A stretch of DNA of 18,408 nt from NCBI GenBank assembly GCA_964576265.1, contig CAZNVB010000067.1, forward strand, positions 1 through 18,408, in the 5' to 3' direction. The position numbers and the translations under genes were made by a program. Shown piece after piece: positions 5,938 through 11,989 of this stretch. The notes under the pieces were generated by a model. The model had not been told where the DNA came from. It saw only the letters and a program-made list of their open reading frames with translations, and made no database searches. Positions within the stretch are counted from its first letter, which is position 1. Each line of letters starts with the position of its first letter. The stretch is from CAZNVB01 sp964576265 (GTDB lineage: Bacteria > Acidobacteriota > Aminicenantia > Aminicenantales > UBA8522).

Positions 5938-6689
5938 TCGTCGTGGCCGCGAAAGAAGAAGAGCTCAAGATTTCTAGGGCCCTGGCCCTATCGCTCCGAG
6001 ATCAGAAGGTCGGTGCCCTCGACGTGGACATTCACGGGCCCAATCTGGCCAAAATGCTGGGTGTCGACGACAAGAAAATGGAGATTTCGGGCGAGGGGAT
6101 CACGCCCGTCCAGGTCAACGAAAATCTGAAACTCGTTTCCATGTCGTTTCTGATCCAGCACCCGGACCTGCCGGTGATCTGGCGGGGTCCGATGAAGATG
6201 AAGGTCATCCAGCAGTTTCTCGGCGATGTGGACTGGGGGGACCTCGATTGGTTGATCATCGACTCCCCGCCGGGCACCGGCGACGAGCCTCTTTCGGTGG
6301 CTCAGCTCATTCCCGCCACGGGCGCCGTCATCGTGACCACGCCCCAGGAAGTGTCTGTCCTGGATTCGCGGAAAGCCGTCGTCTTTGCCATGAAGCTCAA
6401 CCTGAAAATCTTGGGCATCATTGAAAACATGAGCGGCCTGATCTGTCCCCATTGCGGCCGCCGGATTGACTTATTCAAGGTCGGGGGAGGAGCCATGGCC
6501 GCGGCCGACCTGGGAGTTCCCTTCCTAGGCCGCATTCCCATCGATCCTCAAATCGTCACTTCAGGGGACGCGGGGAAGCCGTTCGCCGATAAGGGTACGG
6601 ATTCGGAGGCCGCCCGAGCCTTTGGGCAGATTGTCGAGAAGATCCTAAACGGCAGGAAATCTGAATTCAACAACCGGAGGAGTCAATGA
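5934..6689 (+). CDS. Mrp/NBP35-family protein lacking the P-loop (pseudo-ATPase or 5'-decayed gene)
   Basis: 251-residue member of the Mrp/ApbC/Nbp35 family of Fe-S carrier ATPases. Conserved parts are LDVDIHGPN (29-37), WRGPMKMK (83-90), the Walker B/switch II IIDSPPGTGDEP (108-119), TTPQEVSVLDSRKAV (135-149) and the cluster-binding pair C171/C174 in ICPHCGRR, followed by KVGGG. The start is wrong for the family: where GKGGVGKST should follow the first strand (IVVA) the protein reads AKEEELKIS, so every glycine of the P-loop is gone, and the usual Cys-containing N-terminal extension is absent. The remaining frame is clean to the stop. I place the start at TTG 5934, whose TTGA overlaps the stop of the NifX-domain gene; GTG 5943 is an alternative. 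It probably cannot bind ATP in the normal way, but could still bind a cluster or pair with an active ATPase. The CGGC gene overlaps its end (ATGA). Confidence 0.85.
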   Translation: MIVVAAKEEELKISRALALSLRDQKVGALDVDIHGPNLAKMLGVDDKKMEISGEGITPVQVNENLKLVSMSFLIQHPDLPVIWRGPMKMKVIQQFLGDVDWGDLDWLIIDSPPGTGDEPLSVAQLIPATGAVIVTTPQEVSVLDSRKAVVFAMKLNLKILGIIENMSGLICPHCGRRIDLFKVGGGAMAAADLGVPFLGRIPIDPQIVTSGDAGKPFADKGTDSEAARAFGQIVEKILNGRKSEFNNRRSQ

Positions 6690-7129
6690 AAAGAATCGGC
6701 ATCATCATCTGCGGACGGTATCAGACCTGTGGCGGGGGCAAATGTTTCCGCGCCGTTCGAGAGCGAGTGGGCGGTTTTGCCCGTTATCCCAAGGACGAGC
6801 CCGTCGAGGTGGTGGGCTATTCTTATTGCGGCGGATGCCCCGGAGGAAATATCGAGTACGTCCCTGAAGAAATGAAAAAGAACGGGGCCGAGGTGATCCA
6901 TCTGGCCACAGGGCTGGTCGTCGGATATCCTCCCTGCCCCCGCGTCCGCCAATTTAAGGAATTCATTGAGGAACGATACGGTCTTCCCGTCGTCGTCGGT
7001 ACTCACCCGATCCCGCTCAAATACATGGAAGTCCATCAGAAGCTGCCCTTCTGGAAAAATACGAAGATGGAGGAGCTGGCCGGCGACCTGATGAAGGAAG
7101 ATAAAGCGATTATGGAAGCCTATAATTGA
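6686..7129 (+). CDS. CGGC-domain putative metal-binding protein
   Basis: 147-residue protein of the CGGC family (PF08821), a presumed metal-binding domain of anaerobic bacteria and archaea. It begins MKRIGIIICGRYQTCGGGKC with C9, C15 and C20, carries the name-giving CGGC at 48-51 (GYSYCGGCPGGNIEYVPEEM) and C84 in YPPCPRVRQFKEFIEERYG, then VVVGTHPIP. The six cysteines in conserved positions fit iron or Fe-S binding; the exact role is not established. The ATG at 6686 overlaps the Mrp-like stop (ATGA) and its own stop abuts the ribosome site of the next gene, so it is part of the same coupled operon. Confidence 0.88.
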   Translation: MKRIGIIICGRYQTCGGGKCFRAVRERVGGFARYPKDEPVEVVGYSYCGGCPGGNIEYVPEEMKKNGAEVIHLATGLVVGYPPCPRVRQFKEFIEERYGLPVVVGTHPIPLKYMEVHQKLPFWKNTKMEELAGDLMKEDKAIMEAYN

Positions 7130-7140
7130 AGGAGGTCAAA

Positions 7141-7362
7141 ATGCCGGGACAAGGACGAGGTCAGGGACGAGGTTTGGGACGGGGACAAGGACGAGGATTG
7201 GGACGAGGCGGCGGGCTCGGCCGGATGGGCGGTCAGGGGCTCGGGCTGGGCGGCTCGTGCGTTTGCCCCTCGTGTGGAGCGAAAGTCGCGCATGAAAGGG
7301 GCGTGCCTTGTGTCCAGATTTCGTGTCCCAAATGCGGCGCCAAGATGACACGGTCCGTTTAG
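7141..7362 (+). CDS. Gly/Arg-repeat small protein with zinc-ribbon-like tail
   Basis: 73-residue protein. The first half (about 2-38) is a GQGRGLGRG repeat, low complexity also at DNA level. The second half is a metal-binding knuckle: CVCPSCGAKV (40-49), RGVPC (53-57) and SCPKCGAKM (61-69), giving six cysteines, among them two CPxC pairs (C42/C45 and C62/C65). The same Cys-rich tail (CVCPxCGxxVxHxRGVPCxQxxCPKCG) accompanies DUF5320 and CGGC proteins in anaerobes, so a zinc or iron site is likely. The ATG at 7141 has AAGGAGG at 7129-7135; the TTG at 7126 is rejected because the ribosome site lies inside that longer version. It sits 11 bp after the CGGC gene. Function unknown. Confidence 0.82.
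   Translation: MPGQGRGQGRGLGRGQGRGLGRGGGLGRMGGQGLGLGGSCVCPSCGAKVAHERGVPCVQISCPKCGAKMTRSV
7145..7212 (+). repeat. Short Gly/Arg-coding tandem repeat
   Basis: Imperfect repeats of GGACAAGGACGAGG and TTGGGACGAGG encode the GQGRGLGRG segment of the small zinc-ribbon protein. The pattern could change length by slippage. Confidence 0.6.
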
Positions 7363-7375
7363 CTCCCAGCGACCC

Positions 7376-7621
7376 ATGCCCATTTACGAATACAGGTGCT
7401 TGGACTGCGGAAAAGTCACTGAAATTCTGGTCCGATCGACCCAACCCGAGCCAAATTTCGCCTGCGGGAACTGCCAGGGCCGGAATCTGATCAAGATGAT
7501 CTCGTCGCCCGCGGCCGTTCGGATGGGGACGTCTTCCATCAAGGGAAAGACTTGCTGCGGTCAGGATGAACGCTGTGATGCGCCGCCCTGTTCGTCGGGC
7601 GGAACTTGCCGACGGGATTGA
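7376..7621 (+). CDS. FmdB-family zinc-ribbon protein
   Basis: 81-residue FmdB-type zinc-ribbon protein. The start MPIYEYRCLDCGKVTEILV is the hallmark of the family, with C8/C11 and C30/C33 (ACGNCQ) forming the four-Cys zinc site and LIKMISSPAAVRM completing the domain. After residue 55 it carries an extra Cys-rich tail with CCGQDERC, then PPC and TC, not part of the standard ribbon; this may bind another metal. FmdB proteins were first suspected to regulate formamidase genes, but their real role is unclear. The ATG at 7376 is 13 bp after the previous gene with a poor ribosome site, so it is probably translated from the same mRNA. It is the last gene of the metal-cluster run. Confidence 0.85.
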   Translation: MPIYEYRCLDCGKVTEILVRSTQPEPNFACGNCQGRNLIKMISSPAAVRMGTSSIKGKTCCGQDERCDAPPCSSGGTCRRD

Positions 7622-7748
7622 ATCAACTCAATAAACATGGGTGCGGGTTCTTATCTATCCGGGGTGAGTTAAAAATGGCCTTTATTTTCATTCTTCGAGG
7701 GTGTCATCCCGTCATGAGAAATGATTCAAGAAACGCAGAGAAAAAATT

Positions 7749-7821
7749 CCCTCTCCCACCGAGGGGAGAGGATATCGATTCGTCCCGCTTCCCTGGCGCA
7801 AGGGGAGAGGGGCGTTTTTTT
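7749..7821 (+). terminator. Terminator or attenuator-like structure with two competing hairpins
   Basis: CCCTCTCCC (7749-7757) can pair with GGGAGAGGG (7803-7811), followed by GCG and seven T (7815-7821): a terminator-like end. The same 5' arm can instead pair locally, CTCTCCC (7751-7757) with GGGAGAG (7764-7770). The two pairings exclude each other. It may simply end the metal-cluster operon, attenuate the lyase gene 50 bp downstream, or be a dispersed intergenic repeat; the CCCTCTCCC/GGGGAGAGGGG pattern is of a kind often seen dispersed in genomes. The rest of 7622-7870 holds no convincing gene. Confidence 0.55.
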
Positions 7822-7870
7822 ACTTTATTGTGAATAGCTCAGGTTAGATGATTTGATAGAGGAGGAAACC

Positions 7871-9061
7871 GTGACGGAGAAGAAGAGCCGTAATCCCTTT
7901 ACCGCGGTGATCCATGCCGGGCAGCATCCCGATCCTTTATTCGGCGGTGTGTCCGTGCCCATTTATCAGTCGTCCACTTTCGCCTTTAAAAGTGCCGAGC
8001 ACGGCGCGTCGCTTTTCCAAGGGACGGAAGATGGTTATATCTACACCCGGATCGGCAACCCGACGACCAAAGCGCTGGAAGATTGCCTGGCCGCCCTCGA
8101 GAACGGCTGGGGAGCGATGGCCACGGCCTCTGGTATGGCGGCCATAAGCACCGTTTATTTTGCTCTTCTTGAGCGAGACACGCATCTCATCAGCACGGAC
8201 GCTGTTTATGGTCCGTCCCGGACGGTCATCGAAAAAGAATTCTCCCGTTTCGGGGTCCAATCCGACTTTATCGACACTTCCGATCTTGAACAGATCAAGA
8301 AATGCCTCCGCCCGAACACGAAAGTCCTTTTCATCGAGACTCCGGCTAATCCCACGATGATTCTGACCGATATCCGGGCCTGCGCGGCACTGGCCAGAGA
8401 GCGCAACCTGATTCTGGTCGTGGACAACACGTTCTGCAGCCCGGTCCTTCAGAATCCACTGGATTTGGGAGCGGATATCGTGATCCACAGCCTGACCAAG
8501 TTTCTCAACGGTCACAGCGATGTCGTCGGCGGCATCATCGTGGCCAAGAACGAACACCTTTTCCGGCGGCTGCGCAAAGTCCTGACTCTGATGGGCGGGA
8601 CCATCGATCCGCATCAAGCATGGCTTGTCCTCCGCGGCGTGAAAACCCTGGCTCTGCGGGTCGAAAAGAGCCAGGAAAACGCCATGGATCTGGCTCCGTT
8701 TCTGGAGAGTCATCCGAAAGTTGCTTGGGTGAATTACCCGGGACTCCCGGGCCATCCTCAACATGAACTGGCCAAGCGGCAAATGAAAGGCTTCGGCTCG
8801 ATGCTCTGTTTCGGGTTGAAGGGGGGATTCGAGGCGGGAAGAAAGATGATCAACTCGGTCAGACTCTGCACGTTGGCGGTTTCCCTGGGAGGGGTGGAAA
8901 GCTTAATCCAACACCCGGCGAGCATGACGCATGCCGGAGTTCCCGAAGAGGAAAGAAAAAAGGCCGGAATCACGGACGACCTGATCCGCCTTTCCGTCGG
9001 TTGTGAAGACCTGGAAGACATCAAGGAGGATCTCGCCAGGGCGATCGAGCAGGCCGGCTGA
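7871..9061 (+). CDS. PLP-dependent Cys/Met metabolism lyase (methionine gamma-lyase or cystathionine gamma-lyase type)
   Basis: 396-residue fold-type I PLP enzyme of the Cys/Met metabolism family, acting on sulfur amino acids in the cytoplasm. Visible are SVPIYQSSTFAF, the phosphate-binding YTRIGNPT (Y58, R60), ATASGMAAIST, ETPANPT, D185 in VVDNTF, the PLP lysine K210 in HSLTKFLNGHSD, and C-terminal VSLGGVESLIQHPASMTH. The overall pattern is closest to methionine gamma-lyases, but the position of their activity-tuning Cys (LYGC, C116 in P. putida) is Pro (VYGP, P115), so elimination from cystathionine, cysteine or homocysteine is equally possible. The GTG at 7871 is preferred because GGAGG at about 7861-7865 precedes it; the TTG at 7853 would put that site inside the gene. 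It stands alone between a terminator-like element and a 115-bp gap. Released sulfide could feed Fe-S assembly, which is inference. Confidence 0.9.
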   Translation: MTEKKSRNPFTAVIHAGQHPDPLFGGVSVPIYQSSTFAFKSAEHGASLFQGTEDGYIYTRIGNPTTKALEDCLAALENGWGAMATASGMAAISTVYFALLERDTHLISTDAVYGPSRTVIEKEFSRFGVQSDFIDTSDLEQIKKCLRPNTKVLFIETPANPTMILTDIRACAALARERNLILVVDNTFCSPVLQNPLDLGADIVIHSLTKFLNGHSDVVGGIIVAKNEHLFRRLRKVLTLMGGTIDPHQAWLVLRGVKTLALRVEKSQENAMDLAPFLESHPKVAWVNYPGLPGHPQHELAKRQMKGFGSMLCFGLKGGFEAGRKMINSVRLCTLAVSLGGVESLIQHPASMTHAGVPEEERKKAGITDDLIRLSVGCEDLEDIKEDLARAIEQAG

Positions 9062-9131
9062 AGACAACCCGCACGGCTGCTGAGGCAGGAGAGAGGTCTT
9101 TAGGAAGAACGAGAGGACATCGTCAAAACAA

Positions 9132-9152
9132 GAATTACGTTCAGGATAATTC
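9132..9152 (+). promoter_or_regulatory. Possible operator dyad upstream of the ferredoxin-MinD pair
   Basis: GAATTA (9132-9137) and TAATTC (9147-9152) form an exact inverted repeat with a 9-bp centre, 24 bp before the start codon of the first ATPase gene. The half sites lie 15 bp apart centre to centre, which could suit a dimeric repressor. No regulator can be assigned and no convincing promoter hexamers were found nearby. Confidence 0.35.
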
Positions 9153-9176
9153 ATATTGTAAGGTGATGAGGCTCAA

Positions 9177-10025
9177 ATGATCATCGCGGTGGCCAGCGGC
9201 AAAGGAGGCACCGGCAAGACGACCATTGCTGTCAACCTGGCGCTGGCTCTTCAAGCGGATAAACCGGTGCAATTCCTGGACTGCGATGTGGAAGAGCCCA
9301 ACGCCCATTTTTTCCTGAAGCCCGAGATCGAGAAGAGCGAAGAAGTCTTCACGCTCATCCCCGAGATCGATGAAAGCCTCTGCAATTATTGCGGAAAATG
9401 CGCCCAGGTCTGCGCCTATCATGCTCTGGCGGTGCTCAAGGGCGCCGTTCTGGTCTTCTCCGAGCTCTGCCACGGCTGCGGCGCCTGCGCTCTCCTCTGT
9501 CCCGAAAAGGCGATCCGCGAGGTCGGAAAAAGAATCGGCGTCGTCGAATCCGGCCGGGCCGGGGAGATCGCCTTTGCCCAGGGACGGCTGGACATCGGTC
9601 AGGCGATGTCGCCGCCTTTAATCAGGGCGCTGAAAAGGCGACTTGACCCCGCTCGGACAGTCATCATCGACGCCCCTCCGGGAACGAGCTGTCCGGTCAT
9701 CGAATCGGTCAAGCGCAGCGATTTCTGCCTTCTGGTGACCGAGCCCACCCCCTTCGGGCTTCACGACCTCGAGCTTGCCGCGGCCGCGGCGAAGGAAATG
9801 AAAATCCCTTGTGGAGTGGTGATCAACAGAGCTAAACTGGGAAACGGAGACGGAAAAATCCGGGATTTCTGCGATTTGGAGGAGATCCCCGTTCTGATGG
9901 CCATCCCCTTTGACCGGAAAATCGCCGAGGCCTACTCGCGGGGACAGACCATTCTCGAGGCGTTTCCCGCTTACCGGGAGAAATTTCTCGAGTTGTTCGA
10001 GAAAATCGGGCAGGTTGGGCAATGA
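9177..10025 (+). CDS. MinD-superfamily P-loop ATPase with inserted 2[4Fe-4S] ferredoxin domain (copy 1)
   Basis: 282-residue ATPase of the ferredoxin-containing MinD superfamily. The deviant Walker A is SGKGGTGKTT (7-16, K9 and K14), followed by FLDCDVEEPN (33-42). A two-cluster ferredoxin insertion spans about 65-112, with ligands C69/C72/C75/C79 and C98/C101/C104/C108. The Walker B/switch II is VIIDAPPGTSCPV, then VTEPTPFGLHDLELA and VVINRA. These proteins are widespread in anaerobes, usually as adjacent pairs; a role in metal-cluster assembly or redox-dependent ATP hydrolysis is assumed rather than proven. The ATG at 9177 is preceded by a moderate AAGGTGATGAGG site. Its stop overlaps the start of the second copy (ATGA), so equal amounts and a heterodimer are likely. 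Confidence 0.92.
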   Translation: MIIAVASGKGGTGKTTIAVNLALALQADKPVQFLDCDVEEPNAHFFLKPEIEKSEEVFTLIPEIDESLCNYCGKCAQVCAYHALAVLKGAVLVFSELCHGCGACALLCPEKAIREVGKRIGVVESGRAGEIAFAQGRLDIGQAMSPPLIRALKRRLDPARTVIIDAPPGTSCPVIESVKRSDFCLLVTEPTPFGLHDLELAAAAAKEMKIPCGVVINRAKLGNGDGKIRDFCDLEEIPVLMAIPFDRKIAEAYSRGQTILEAFPAYREKFLELFEKIGQVGQ

Positions 10026-10894
10026 AACAAATCGTCGTCATCAGCGGGAAAGGAGGCACCGGCAAGACCGTCCTTTCGGCCTGCTTCGCCGCCCTCTCCC
10101 GGAACGCCGTCCTGGCCGATGTCGATGTGGACGCCTCCAACCTCCATTTGCTTCTCCAGCCGGAAATCCAGGAGCGGCACGTTTTCAAGAGCGGCCAGAA
10201 AGCCCGGATCGACGTGAAGAAATGCACCGCTTGCGGGACTTGCCTCCCGTTGTGCCGGTTCAACGCCCTGGTGGAAGACGAGACCGGCAAAGTCCGTGTC
10301 GACCCGCTTTCCTGCGAAGGGTGCGGACTCTGTTTCCATGTCTGTCCGGTTCAGGCCTTCACTCTGGAGGTCCCGACGTCCGGCGAATGGTACGTCTCTA
10401 AAACCAGATATGGCCCGTTCGTTCACGCCCGGCTGGGAGTCGCCGAGGAAAATTCGGGCAAGCTGGTCACCGAGGTGAGGAAAAAAGCCAGGGAGATTGT
10501 CGAGACTGAGGGGCGCGATCTCCTGATCATGGACGGATCTCCAGGGATCGGCTGTCCCGTGATTGCCTCCCTGACCGGGACGGACCTGGCCCTTATCGTG
10601 ACCGAACCGACTCCCTCCGGCCGGCACGACATGGAGAGAATCGTCGAGCTGGCGGATCATTTCAAGATCCGGGCGGCGTGTGGCATCAATAAATGCGATC
10701 TCAATCTTGAGAATTCCGATCGAATTGAGAGGTTTTGTCGGGAGCGGTCGATTCCTGTAGCGGGAAAGATCCCTTTTGACCCGGCCGTGACGGAGTCGGT
10801 CGTTCGAGGCCTTCCCTACGTGGAATACATATCGAACTCCTCGTCGGAGGAGATTCGAAGGATGTGGCTCTTCCTCTTGAGCCTGATCACCTAA
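10022..10894 (+). CDS. MinD-superfamily P-loop ATPase with inserted ferredoxin domain (copy 2)
   Basis: 290-residue paralogue of the preceding ATPase. Walker A is SGKGGTGKTV (8-17), followed by LADVDVDASNLHLLL (31-45). The ferredoxin insertion has C68/C71/C74/C78 and C98/C101/C104/C108; the switch II region is LIMDGSPGIGCPVIASL, then VTEPTPSGRHDMERI and INKCDLN. It differs from copy 1 mainly by a longer segment after the ferredoxin (GEWYVSKTRYGPFVHARLG), a feature typical of the second member of such pairs. Translation is coupled to copy 1 through ATGA. The U-type scaffold starts 15 bp downstream with a strong ribosome site, indicating one operon for ATPases and scaffold. Confidence 0.92.
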   Translation: MKQIVVISGKGGTGKTVLSACFAALSRNAVLADVDVDASNLHLLLQPEIQERHVFKSGQKARIDVKKCTACGTCLPLCRFNALVEDETGKVRVDPLSCEGCGLCFHVCPVQAFTLEVPTSGEWYVSKTRYGPFVHARLGVAEENSGKLVTEVRKKAREIVETEGRDLLIMDGSPGIGCPVIASLTGTDLALIVTEPTPSGRHDMERIVELADHFKIRAACGINKCDLNLENSDRIERFCRERSIPVAGKIPFDPAVTESVVRGLPYVEYISNSSSEEIRRMWLFLLSLIT

Positions 10895-10909
10895 CAAGGA
10901 GGTCGTGCC

Positions 10910-11404
10910 GTGACTGAGGAAAAAAACGACGAAGCCGAAAAATTCGCCCGGGAGCTCCAAGAGCAAATCATGGAGCAGCTCCGGCAAACCTACAGCCCGA
11001 CAGTAATCGACCACTGGCAGAATCCGAGGAATTTCCATGCCCTGGAAAATCCCGACGGATATGCCAAGGTCAAGGGCATCTGCGGAGACACCATGGAGAT
11101 GTTTCTCCGCGTTAAGGACAATAACATCTTCAAGTGCACGTTTCAGACGGACGGTTGCGGAACGACCATCGTCTGCGGAAGCGTCGCCACGGAGCTGGCG
11201 ACCGGCAAAACTCTGATCGAGGCTTTGGGCGCCGTCAGCGCTGCCGAGATCTTGAGGACCTTAGGCGGGCTTCCTGAAGATAGCGTTCATTGCGCCCAGC
11301 TGGCCGCCGAAACGCTGCGTCGGGCCCTGGCCGATTATCTTTATCAAAGAAAGGAGTCCTGGAAGAAAGCCTACCGGAAGGCGACGGACGAAGAGGAGCG
11401 ATGA
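10910..11404 (+). CDS. NifU/IscU N-terminal-type Fe-S cluster scaffold protein
   Basis: 164-residue U-type scaffold on which [2Fe-2S]/[4Fe-4S] clusters are assembled. The three ligand positions are present: C58 with D60 in GICGDTMEMFLRV, C83 in TDGCGTTIVCGSVATELATGK, and H127-C128 in DSVHCAQLAAETL. An extra Cys (C89) sits where IscU proteins have a small residue, as in a NifU-like subgroup of anaerobes with the GCGxTIxCGS motif. An N-terminal helix of about 30 charged residues precedes YSPTVIDHWQNPRNF. The start is GTG 10910, 7 nt after AAGGAGG. The stop overlaps the methyltransferase start (ATGA). No cysteine desulfurase is in the window, so sulfur would have to come from elsewhere, possibly sulfide. 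Confidence 0.9.
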   Translation: MTEEKNDEAEKFARELQEQIMEQLRQTYSPTVIDHWQNPRNFHALENPDGYAKVKGICGDTMEMFLRVKDNNIFKCTFQTDGCGTTIVCGSVATELATGKTLIEALGAVSAAEILRTLGGLPEDSVHCAQLAAETLRRALADYLYQRKESWKKAYRKATDEEER

Positions 11405-11937
11405 AGACGAAAGGTCGGAGACAAAATTTTCATTTCCAGTGGCTGGCCTTGGCCTATAAGCTGCGTGATTTTCTGCGGCCGCGAATTCAAATCCCAAAAG
11501 AGACGGGGATTCAAAATGGATTTCATGTTCTCGATTACGGCTGCGGCCCCGGGAGCTATATCGTCCCACTCGCCGGACTGGTCGGGCCGACGGGGAGGGT
11601 TTATGCTTTAGACGTCCACCCCCTGGCTATTCAGATGGTCGAGCGACTCGCCCTTAAACGTGGGTTGACGAACATCACGACCATCCAATCGGATTGCCGG
11701 ACCGGACTTCCTGACGGCAGTTTAGATGTTGTCCTGCTGTACGATGTCTTTCATCACCTCGGTCAGCCGGGGATTGTCCTGAAGGAGTTACACAGGGTAT
11801 TGAAGCCGAGCGGGGTGCTTTCTGTGAGCGATCATCACCTCCGTGAGCAGGAAATTGTCTCGGGAATAACAAAACAAGGATTTTTCCGGCTTGCCGAAAA
11901 AGGCCGAAAGACGTACTCGTTCCATAAAAGTGCTTGA
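11401..11937 (+). CDS. Class I SAM-dependent methyltransferase (UbiE-like)
   Basis: 178-residue compact methyltransferase. SAM-binding motif I is VLDYGCGPGSYIVPLA (43-58); the acidic residue after strand 2 is D71 in VYALDVHPLAI; the motif II/III region is LDVVLLYDVFHHL and LHRVLKPSGVLSVSDHHL. The N-terminal helix KGRRQNFHFQWLALAYKLRDF and the short C-terminal EKGRKTYSFHK match a family of small UbiE-like enzymes whose substrate is unknown. The ATG at 11401 overlaps the scaffold stop by ATGA, so it was produced together with the Fe-S genes at least in origin. Small-molecule or arsenic/metalloid methylation is possible, but no Cys triad typical of arsenite methyltransferases is seen. Confidence 0.87.
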   Translation: MKTKGRRQNFHFQWLALAYKLRDFLRPRIQIPKETGIQNGFHVLDYGCGPGSYIVPLAGLVGPTGRVYALDVHPLAIQMVERLALKRGLTNITTIQSDCRTGLPDGSLDVVLLYDVFHHLGQPGIVLKELHRVLKPSGVLSVSDHHLREQEIVSGITKQGFFRLAEKGRKTYSFHKSA

Positions 11938-11946
11938 GGCCGGGTC

Positions 11947-11963
11947 TCCAGGATGGACCTGGA
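11947..11963 (+). other. Small hairpin between methyltransferase and MBL genes
   Basis: TCCAGG (11947-11952) pairs with CCTGGA (11958-11963) around an ATGGA loop, 10 nt after the methyltransferase stop. No T-run follows; this is a weak structure of uncertain meaning. Confidence 0.3.
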
Positions 11964-11989
11964 TGTAATAAACGAAAGAGGCCATTCTC

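Noticed and set aside
4225..7129. Nitrogenase maturation operon
   Set aside because: The NifX/NifB-like domains alone do not show nitrogen fixation; no nifH, nifD, nifK, nifE, nifN or true radical SAM nifB gene is present.
7606..7833. 75-codon plus-strand frame after the FmdB-type gene
   Set aside because: Its product is formed partly by the hairpin/repeat sequence, has no motif and its start overlaps the end of the preceding gene.
7622..7870. SAM or other riboswitch upstream of the sulfur-amino-acid lyase
   Set aside because: None of the conserved cores I know for SAM-I, SAM-II or SAM-IV is visible; only the competing CT/GA-rich hairpins are.
7937..8782. 281-codon minus-strand open frame opposite the PLP lyase
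   Set aside because: Antisense shadow of a well-conserved enzyme; composition rich in His/Asp/Gln with no domain signature.
9971..11038. 355-codon minus-strand open frame opposite the second MinD ATPase and scaffold start
   Set aside because: It lies opposite two genes with clear family motifs and tight overlaps; its peptide shows no recognisable domain and arises from codon bias on the other strand.
11401..11937. Arsenite methyltransferase
   Set aside because: The protein lacks the conserved Cys set of ArsM enzymes; it is only identifiable as a small UbiE-like methyltransferase.
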